Assembly (NCBI RefSeq): GCF_000427335.1
Contig: NZ_ATMR01000215.1
Location: forward strand, 1-64,000
Direction of reading: 5' to 3'
Origin: Winogradskyella psychrotolerans RS-3
GTDB taxonomy: Bacteria > Bacteroidota > Bacteroidia > Flavobacteriales > Flavobacteriaceae
Length of the DNA: 64,000 bases
The notes under the pieces were generated by a model that was given only the letters and a program-made list of their open reading frames with translations, had not been told where the DNA came from and made no database searches. Shown here in pieces: positions 57,954 through 64,000 of the stretch. The stretch's first letter is position 1, and the number at the start of each line of letters is the position of its first letter. Made by a program: the position numbers and the translations under genes.

Positions 57954-58391
57954 ATGAGAAAGATTATCCCATTCATTATTATCCTAATTTTAATTGCGAG
58001 CTGTAAATCTTACAATTACAGCCCAACAATTGATAACGAAAACGAAAGTAGCTTTGTAAAAAGTGACACCGTTTCCATAAGCAGTGACGAAAACGATTAT
58101 GAAATCCTTATTATAGAGCCAGGCTTTAACTCATGGTTATTAAGTACAGCAAGACCTGAGGGGCATTATTCACAACAATTTTTAGAATCGAGAAATGCTC
58201 TCTTAGTACAAGGCTGGAATCAAAGAAATCTTCAACCTCATGTTTATGACCCTAATCTTTATGAGGTTCGTATAGATTACGATACACGTACAGATTATGG
58301 TTATGAAGTGAATTATAAACTCTATAATTACTTTATATACTTTCAAATAAAATACAAACAACAACTTTCATCGTTTACACCTAGAATTTAG
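57954..58391 (+). CDS. DUF6146-like lipoprotein
   Basis: 145 residues. Lipoprotein signal with lipobox LIASC (Cys17), a polar linker, then a small domain: DYEILIIEPGFNSWLLSTARP, YSQQFLESRNALLVQGWNQR and NLYEVRIDYDTRTDYGYEVNYKLYNYFIYFQ (residues ~98-128). The pattern of Pro-Gly-Phe, Trp-Asn and the Tyr-rich end matches the DUF6146 family of Bacteroidota as I remember it. Function unknown. A DUF6787-like gene follows 49 bases later, a pairing often seen in Flavobacteriaceae. Confidence 0.7.
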   Translation: MRKIIPFIIILILIASCKSYNYSPTIDNENESSFVKSDTVSISSDENDYEILIIEPGFNSWLLSTARPEGHYSQQFLESRNALLVQGWNQRNLQPHVYDPNLYEVRIDYDTRTDYGYEVNYKLYNYFIYFQIKYKQQLSSFTPRI

Positions 58392-58414
58392 GATATAAAA
58401 TCCTCATAATTTAC

Positions 58415-58422
58415 TAGTTTTG
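58415..58422 (+). promoter_or_regulatory. -7 box upstream of the DUF6787-like gene
   Basis: TAGTTTTG, an exact TAnnTTTG, 18 bases before the ATG at 58441. No clear -33 element. Confidence 0.4.
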
Positions 58423-58440
58423 CATCACGACATTGGTGCT

Positions 58441-58936
58441 ATGGAAAAATTTAAAAAACATTGGGAAATTCAACACAATTGGCAGTTGTTATTTCCCTTT
58501 TTTGGTTTAGTTATTTTGGGATATTCTGCGTTTAAGATTTCAAACGGATTTTTTAGATAATTACGGATTAACGTTAACCATCGTTGGAGCTCTTTTTATT
58601 TTCTTTTTGTTATTAAAACTAACCTTATTCATATTTAAGAAACTTGAAAAGAAATGGATTCTCGATTATAAATGGGAAATGATCCGCGTATTTATGGTAT
58701 TCGCCTTTACAGGAACATCATCTTTAGTTATTGGAAGGCCAGTTATAAAATTAATAGGAATTACTAAAGAAAACTTAAATCCTATACTCTACTGGTTTTT
58801 ATTCCTTATCATTGGGCTTATTTTCTATCAGATTCTGTTAGTAACCTTTGGATGGTTTTTTGGGCAATTCAAGTTTTTCTGGGAATTTGAAAAGAAAATG
58901 TTAAGGAGATTTGGATTAAAACGCTTTTTAGATTGA
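58441..58936 (+). CDS. DUF6787-like membrane protein, frameshifted
   Basis: The ATG at 58441 gives MEKFKKHWEIQHNWQLLFP and a first membrane helix, but the frame stops near 58558. The rest continues from about 58556 to 58936 in the next frame (LDNYGLTLTIVGALFIFFL, KKLEKKWILDYKWEMIRVF, FGWFFGQFKFFWEFEKKM). Removing one T, or adding two, in the six-T run at 58549-58554 restores a protein of about 164 residues with four membrane helices. The conserved Trp-rich ends fit the DUF6787 family. Function unknown. Its stop overlaps the TTG start of the next gene. Confidence 0.7.
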
Positions 58937-59274
58937 AAATAAATACAGTAATAACATCACTATTTAAAACATTAGCAATTATGCTAGTGCTTTTTGTGTT
59001 GTTGCCTTCTGCTGTAAAATTAACACACGCTTTTAATCACCATACACATGAAGTTTGCGATTCTGATAATGAGCTTAAAACTCACTTTCATGAGTCTGAT
59101 TTAGATTGTGACTTTTATAAATTTAAGCTTACCAACAATTTATTTCTCGTATTTAATAACTATGAGATAATACCTCAAATAACTGCAACTAAGCAGTTAT
59201 CTTCATATTATATTTCTTTAAATAATTATCAGCAATTAACAAGGTTTGTTAGAGGTCCGCCTCAGTTGGGTTAG
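58933..59274 (+). CDS. His/Cys-rich small membrane or exported protein
   Basis: 113 residues from a TTG at 58933 that overlaps the previous stop; an internal ATG at 58981 is the alternative start. A hydrophobic N-terminal helix (LAIMLVLFVLLPSAVKLTHA) may be a signal peptide or an anchor. The next part is rich in metal-binding residues: HAFNHHTHEVCDSD and THFHESDLDCDFYKF, with seven His and two Cys within about 30 residues. The tail is Tyr/Gln-rich. It directly precedes the ZnuD-like TonB receptor, so a role in metal handling is a reasonable inference. No named family recognised. Confidence 0.6.
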   Translation: MKINTVITSLFKTLAIMLVLFVLLPSAVKLTHAFNHHTHEVCDSDNELKTHFHESDLDCDFYKFKLTNNLFLVFNNYEIIPQITATKQLSSYYISLNNYQQLTRFVRGPPQLG

Positions 59275-59312
59275 AATTTTAAATTTTCTAATACATTAAT
59301 AAATCTATTTAA

Positions 59313-61709
59313 ATGAAACCAATAATTATTGGCTTAGTTATGGCTATATCTTGCTTTAGCTACAGTCAAAACTGCAATTATACATTTTTAGGCGAACTCA
59401 AAGATTTTCATGACGGAACACCAATAGAATCTGCTACTATTTACATTAAAGAAAGTGATACGTATTTAATTTCAGATTTCGATGGTAAATTCAAAATTGA
59501 AAATCTATGTGCAGGCACCTTAACATTAACTATTTCTCATGCCAACTGTGAAACTAAAACTGTAAGTTTTGAAATCAACAGTGATACTTTTAAAACCATT
59601 TTAATTGAACATCACATTGAGGAACTCATGGAAGTTTCAGTAATAGCACATGTTGATAAAAAGGAAACCAAAACAGCCCAAGAAACCGTACTTAAAGAGC
59701 ATACTCTAAAAAAGTATTCTGCTCTAAGTATTGGAGACGCGCTTAAGGAAGTTGCTGGAGTTTCTTCTATTAATACTGGGAGTTCTATCGTTAAACCTAT
59801 GATTAACGGTATGCACAGTAGTAGATTAATTATGTTAAATAATAATGTAAGATTACAAGACCAAGATTGGGGAATTGAGCATGCTCCTAATATTGATGTT
59901 AATGCAGCATCTCAAATCTCCGTTATAAAAGGTGCTGGAGCACTCGCTTATGGAGGTGATGCTATAGGAGGTGTTGTTGTTGTAAATCCCGATCGTGTGT
60001 TTTTAAAAGATACACTGTTTGGAAAAACTACACTAAGTGGTCAGTCTAATGGAAGAGGTTATTCAGCAAATACAAAGTTAAATAAGTACACTAAAAAAGG
60101 TTGGTTTGCATCTGTGCAAGGATCGCTAAAACAAAATGGTGATTTTGAAACGCCAGATTATGTATTAACCAATACGGGATCTAATTCTAAAGGTTTTACT
60201 TTTCGTGGTGGAAAGCAAAATTTTGAGTCTGGATTTGAAGTCTTTTACAGTTACTTAAATAATGAAATAGGTATTCTTAAAGCTTCTCACATTGGTAATA
60301 TTGAAGATTTAGTAAGCGCTATCAATAGTTTAGAGCCTTTAGTGATAGAAGATTTTAGTTATGATATAAACGCACCTAAACAAGATGTAACACATCAGCT
60401 TGCAAAAGCCATGTATTACAAACGTTTTAATAATTTTGGAAAAGTAAATTTACAATACGATTACCAAAATAATCAACGTCTTGAATATGATATTCGTGTA
60501 GGAGATGATAGAGATAAAGCCGCTTTAGACCTCAAACTTCAAACCCATACTTTATCTTCAGACATTGTGCTAGATGCACTTTCTGACTATAAATTGAAGT
60601 TTGGAATTATGGGTAGATATCAAAATAATTTTGCAAATCCAGATACGGGTGTTAGACGCTTAATTCCAGATTATGATAAGTTTGATTTTGGTATTTATGC
60701 TACAACAGAACATAGTTTAAATTCTAAAATGACTTTAGATTTTGGTTTGCGCTATGATTTCAATCGTATTGATGCAAAGAAATTTTATTTCACATCACGT
60801 TGGGAAGAACGTGGTTATGACGAAGATTTTTCGGATCTCATTATTGATGATTTAGGTACACAATTACTAGTAAACCCTGTGTTTGATTATCATAATTTTT
60901 CTACTTCAGCTGGGTTTAATTACCAGCTTAACGAGCATCATAGTTTTATAGGAAACTATAGCTTATCAAGCAGACCTCCTAATCCTTCAGAATTATTTAG
61001 TGATGGCTTGCACCACTCTGCTGCTAGAATTGAATTGGGAGATTTAAGGTTAACTAAAGAAACTTCTAATAGAGTTTCTGCGAGTTACATCTATAATTCA
61101 AAACAGTTTAACCTAACAACTGAAGCTTTTTATAATCACATTAATGATTATATGTATATAGAACCAACAGGTATCGAGCAAACCATTAGAGGCGCTTTTC
61201 CTGTTTGGCAATATTTACAAACTAATGCCGAGTTATACGGTATCGATTTAAGTGTAAACTATACTATTAATGAACATTTTAATTTTTCAAATAAAACATC
61301 TTACACCGTAGGAAATGATATTGAAAATGATAGATCGCTTATAAATATACCTGCATTTAATACTCGAAACAGTATAACTTACACTAACGATTGGAAACAA
61401 TTTTCTGCGTCATTGACGAGTGATTGGACTTTTGAACAAACCAAATATCCAGATAATAACTTTGAAACGTACATCGCCTCAACAAACGAAACAGTTTTAG
61501 TCGATATAAGTACACCTCCAAGTGCTTATCAGTTGTTAAACTTTTATTCTGAAGTTACTTTAGAAACGTCAGATAAAACCAATCTAAATATTGCTCTTAG
61601 CGTAAATAATTTATTAGACACTAACTATAGAGCTTACTTAAATCGCCTTCGTTATTTTGCTGATGACATGGGAAGAAATATAATGTTACAATTACAATAT
61701 AACTATTAA
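59313..61709 (+). CDS. TonB-dependent receptor, ZnuD-like
   Basis: 798 residues, complete. Signal peptide ending near Ser19-Gln20; a CarboxypepD_reg-like domain (residues ~25-105, DFHDGTPIESATIYIKESD and ISDFDGKFKIENL); then the plug domain with IGDALKEVAGVSSINTGSS and KPMINGMHSSRLIMLNNNVR and the 22-strand barrel, ending LNIALSVNNLLDTNYRAYL and a C-terminal YNY. The motifs DWGIEHAPNIDVNAA and RPPNPSELFSDGLHHSAARIE resemble those of zinc receptors of the ZnuD type. Together with the His-rich gene upstream this suggests uptake of zinc or another metal; the ligand is inferred. Followed by a lipoprotein gene 14 bases later. Confidence 0.88.
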   Translation: MKPIIIGLVMAISCFSYSQNCNYTFLGELKDFHDGTPIESATIYIKESDTYLISDFDGKFKIENLCAGTLTLTISHANCETKTVSFEINSDTFKTILIEHHIEELMEVSVIAHVDKKETKTAQETVLKEHTLKKYSALSIGDALKEVAGVSSINTGSSIVKPMINGMHSSRLIMLNNNVRLQDQDWGIEHAPNIDVNAASQISVIKGAGALAYGGDAIGGVVVVNPDRVFLKDTLFGKTTLSGQSNGRGYSANTKLNKYTKKGWFASVQGSLKQNGDFETPDYVLTNTGSNSKGFTFRGGKQNFESGFEVFYSYLNNEIGILKASHIGNIEDLVSAINSLEPLVIEDFSYDINAPKQDVTHQLAKAMYYKRFNNFGKVNLQYDYQNNQRLEYDIRVGDDRDKAALDLKLQTHTLSSDIVLDALSDYKLKFGIMGRYQNNFANPDTGVRRLIPDYDKFDFGIYATTEHSLNSKMTLDFGLRYDFNRIDAKKFYFTSRWEERGYDEDFSDLIIDDLGTQLLVNPVFDYHNFSTSAGFNYQLNEHHSFIGNYSLSSRPPNPSELFSDGLHHSAARIELGDLRLTKETSNRVSASYIYNSKQFNLTTEAFYNHINDYMYIEPTGIEQTIRGAFPVWQYLQTNAELYGIDLSVNYTINEHFNFSNKTSYTVGNDIENDRSLINIPAFNTRNSITYTNDWKQFSASLTSDWTFEQTKYPDNNFETYIASTNETVLVDISTPPSAYQLLNFYSEVTLETSDKTNLNIALSVNNLLDTNYRAYLNRLRYFADDMGRNIMLQLQYNY

Positions 61710-61723
61710 AAAAAATCAAAAAC

Positions 61724-62296
61724 ATGAAAACAATTAAACACCTATTTTTATCTATATTAAGTTTATCTGCATTAGTATCTTGTTCATCTGATGATGACGC
61801 GCCTAAAATTGTTAATGAAGAAGAAGTAATTACAACCGTTCGTTTAGAGTTAACAAATGCTTTTGGTGATATTGTAGTACTTCAAAGTCAGGATTTAGAT
61901 GGTGAAGGACCAGATGCTCCTGTTTATACTATGGAAGGAAGTATTTTAGCTGACACAGAATATGTTGGTGAAATTCAATTTTTAAACGAACTTGAAAATC
62001 CTGCTGAAGATATTACCTTAGAAGTTTTAGAAGAAGCTTTAGATCACCAAGTGTTTTACATATATACCACAAATAATGCTGGTAGTACTGTAACGTATAC
62101 TGATTTGGATAGTGATGGCAATCCAATAGGTGTAGCTACAACATTTAATTCTGGTGCTGTTTCAACAGGCAATACATTAGTAGTTCAATTAATACATGAG
62201 CCAAACAAAACTGGAAGCGGTGTAAGTGATGGAGACGTAACTAATGCAAATGGAGCTATAGATGCCAATGTGACGTTTACATATGATGTCAACTAA
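61724..62296 (+). CDS. Surface lipoprotein encoded behind the TonB receptor
   Basis: 190 residues. Lipoprotein signal with lipobox ALVSC, followed by SSDDDAP, an acidic stretch that acts as a surface-export signal in many Bacteroidota lipoproteins. The rest is an acidic beta-rich domain: VITTVRLELTNAFGDIVVLQ, EVLEEALDHQVFYIYTTNN, TYTDLDSDGNPIG and ANVTFTYDVN. No enzyme motif. Co-transcription with the receptor is likely (14-base gap, terminator after it). It may capture the ligand for the receptor, by analogy with SusCD-type pairs; that is inference. Confidence 0.75.
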   Translation: MKTIKHLFLSILSLSALVSCSSDDDAPKIVNEEEVITTVRLELTNAFGDIVVLQSQDLDGEGPDAPVYTMEGSILADTEYVGEIQFLNELENPAEDITLEVLEEALDHQVFYIYTTNNAGSTVTYTDLDSDGNPIGVATTFNSGAVSTGNTLVVQLIHEPNKTGSGVSDGDVTNANGAIDANVTFTYDVN

Positions 62297-62312
62297 AATA
62301 TCTTTTTAAATT

Positions 62313-62345
62313 AAAAAAAAGCACTCAATTTGAGTGCTTTTTTTT
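62313..62345. terminator. Bidirectional intrinsic terminator
   Basis: A run, GCACTCA (62321-62327), loop ATT, TGAGTGC (62331-62337), T run. Serves the receptor operon (plus) and the small membrane gene (minus). Confidence 0.88.
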
Positions 62346-62622
62346 ATGCTTTTATTTCCTGTGTATCTTTTTTTATAAGGTAAGTATAAAACCACATTAG
62401 TGTAAATGTTGGTATCACGTCAAAGCCAGGCAATGCTTCCTCTACAAAAGTGATAACTCCTGCGACTTTACCAGCTTTTCCTGCATATAACTTGGTCATT
62501 AACCATCCCGAAATTGGTGCCCAAACGATATCCGAAAATTCACCGATTCCAGGAATTATAAACGAGACCATACCTAAAGCGTCTAAAAGAAGACCTATTC
62601 CTAATTTTTTGTATTTATTCAT
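62344..62622 (-). CDS. Small membrane protein of unknown function
   Basis: 92 residues, two to three hydrophobic segments: LGIGLLLDALGMVSFIIPG, IVWAPISGWLMTKLYAG and PTFTLMWFYTYLIKKD. The pattern LLDALGMVSFIIPGIGEFSD resembles small uncharacterised proteins found widely in Flavobacteriaceae. No catalytic or metal motif. Encoded on the minus strand between two plus-strand transcription units; its stop lies inside the terminator of the receptor operon. Confidence 0.7.
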   Translation of the reverse strand: MNKYKKLGIGLLLDALGMVSFIIPGIGEFSDIVWAPISGWLMTKLYAGKAGKVAGVITFVEEALPGFDVIPTFTLMWFYTYLIKKDTQEIKA

Positions 62623-62735
62623 ATAATGTATTAATTACTAATGTGTATAGAGCAATAATTATTCCAAATAAAATAGACTGCCATCTTCAAATTTAAATCT
62701 ACAAATGGTAAGTGATGTCTTTTATTTTAACGTTT

Positions 62736-62772
62736 AATTAAGAACGTTGCTCAACGTGAGAACTTAATTTTG
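62736..62772 (+). promoter_or_regulatory. Promoter of the DUF5916 gene with nested inverted repeats
   Basis: TAATTTTG at 62765-62772 is an exact -7 box, with TTG at 62747-62749. Overlapping it are outer arms AATTAAG (62736-62742) and CTTAATT (62763-62769) and inner arms ACGTTG (62744-62749) and CAACGT (62752-62757). The arrangement looks like an operator. Confidence 0.4.
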
Positions 62773-62839
62773 TAAATATCGATGTAACAACCGCTAAATA
62801 ATTACATCTATATCCTATTCTAAACGACCAAAACCATTT

Positions 62840-64000
62840 ATGAACGCTCGTTCTTTAATTCTTTTGCTTACCGTATTAGGCATTGCTACTTCTAGTATTG
62901 CTCAAAATAAAAAAACATTAAATATTCAGCGTTCTGCATTAGAACCTAAAATAGATGGCATTTTAGATGATGCAATTTGGCAAAATGCAGAAATGGCCAC
63001 AGGTTTTCTTTCAAATAGACCCGAAATTGGAAAAGAAGCTCCGCACAACGAACGTACAGAAGTAAAAATGACGTACGATGATAAAGCTATTTATGTTGCA
63101 GCTTATCTTTATGACGACCCTTCTAAAATAATGAAACAACTCACCAATAGAGATAATTTTGGTCAGACAGATTACTTTATATTAGTACTAAATCCCAATA
63201 ACGACGCCCAAAACGACACCGCTTTTTATGTTTTTAGTTCTGGACAGCAAGCTGATGCTATTCAAAGTCCAACTATTGGCGAGGATTTTGGTTGGAATGC
63301 CGTTTGGGACAGCGCTGTAAAAATTGTGGACGACGGTTGGATTGTAGAAATGAAAATTCCGTATCGTACCTTGCGATTCGCAGACCAAGACGAACCTACT
63401 TGGGGAATGCAATTTCATAGAGAATTTAGACGCTCTAGATCGCGATATACTTGGAATCCAATTGATCCAACTCAAGGTTATTCCGGATTATACCATGCCG
63501 AAGTTAAAGGTCTTAAAGACGTAAAACCTCCCGTTAGGCTCAACCTCTACCCTTTTACAACAGGAATTGTAAATAACTATGATGGAGACACAAATACAGA
63601 TTTAAAATTTGGAATGGATGTGAAATACGGACTCACAGATAATTTCACCTTAGATGCGACATTGGTTCCTGATTTTAGCCAAGCAGGATTTGATAATGTT
63701 GTTTTAAATCTTGGCCCTTTTGAACAAACCTTCTCTGAACAACGTCAATTTTTTACCGAAGGTGTCGATTTATTTTCTAAAGGAGGTTTGTTTTTTCTAG
63801 ACGAATTGGAAATAGACCAAGTGGACAGCTTAGTCTTGATGAAAATGAAGACGTCACTTCACCTAATGAAGTTAAGGTATTAAACGCCGTAAAAGTTTCT
63901 GGTAGAACTAAAAATGGCTTAGGTATCGGTTTCTTTAATGCAATTACAGAAAAAACAACGGCTACCATTAAAAACTCAGTCACAGATGAAAAACGGAATG
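62840..64000 (+). CDS. DUF5916 / CBM9-like exported protein (C-terminus outside window), frameshifted
   Basis: Starts at the ATG at 62840, signal peptide ending SSIAQ (residue ~22). A CBM9-like domain follows: LEPKIDGILDDAIWQNAE, RTEVKMTYDDKAIYVAAYLYD and EMKIPYRTLRFADQDEPTWG; then LNLYPFTTGIVN and TLVPDFSQAGFDNVVLNLGP open the beta-barrel-like DUF5916 region. One T is missing in the six-T run at 63791-63796: the read frame stops at 63883, but with an added T it continues SRRIGNRPSGQLSLDENED to the window edge. Large outer-membrane or periplasmic protein, function not established. The first ~318 codons are unaffected. Confidence 0.85.

Overview
The window reads as a piece of a marine-type Flavobacteriaceae (Bacteroidota) chromosome. 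The signs are a strongly AT-rich sequence, promoters of the TTG/TTTG plus TAnnTTTG type, lipoproteins with short Bacteroidota-style lipoboxes, a TonB-dependent receptor with a CarboxypepD_reg-like N-terminal domain, DUF5916 and DUF6146/DUF6787-like proteins, and gene orders common in that family (parE - small membrane gene - parC; ferredoxin / acyl-CoA reductase / serC / serA). A genus such as Winogradskyella or Psychroserpens is only a guess. No rRNA, tRNA, CRISPR array, phage or transposase gene was found.

Layout. (1) 1-3612, minus: a secreted pectate-lyase-like protein with a Big_2 domain and at least nine Ig-like modules, cut by the window edge. (2) 4.2-31.3 kb: a complete Wzx/Wzy-type exopolysaccharide locus. 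It has a MurJ-type flippase, a Wzy polymerase, four GT4 glycosyltransferases, two MBOAT + SGNH O-acyltransferase pairs, two AsnB-type amidotransferases, a membrane-anchored EEP phosphatase/nuclease-fold protein, a PglC-like initiating transferase, a reversed GT2/HAD/ATP-grasp cassette, a PglE-like aminotransferase, a PglF-like 4,6-dehydratase, Wza and Wzc, and it closes with a strong bidirectional terminator. Together these predict an acidic, amidated, O-acylated, surface-exported polymer of roughly five or six sugars per repeat, started on a 4-amino-4,6-dideoxy sugar. (3) 31.4-46.7 kb: housekeeping genes (proline dehydrogenase, aroB, DinB-like, Lrp, an M14 peptidase divergent from a HTH regulator with shared operator-like repeats, a lipoprotein, TerC, topoisomerase IV parC/parE with a small membrane gene between them, a membrane glycosyltransferase, ychF, two small unknowns). 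(4) 46.8-50.9 kb: a seven-PAS histidine kinase and its Rcp1-like response regulator. (5) 51.7-58.4 kb: acyl-CoA dehydrogenase, ferredoxin, acyl-CoA reductase, serC, serA, DUF937 and a DUF6146-like lipoprotein. (6) 58.4-64 kb: a DUF6787-like protein, a His/Cys-rich membrane protein, a ZnuD-like TonB receptor, a lipoprotein, a small membrane protein, and a DUF5916 protein cut by the right edge.

Quality warning. Ten genes, including topoisomerase IV subunit A and four separate places in Wzc, are interrupted by about fifteen single-base-scale frameshifts, most of them in A or T runs and most repairable by adding one base. I read these mainly as base-calling errors and give whole-gene coordinates with the break positions. 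Real decay or phase variation at individual sites cannot be excluded from the sequence alone.
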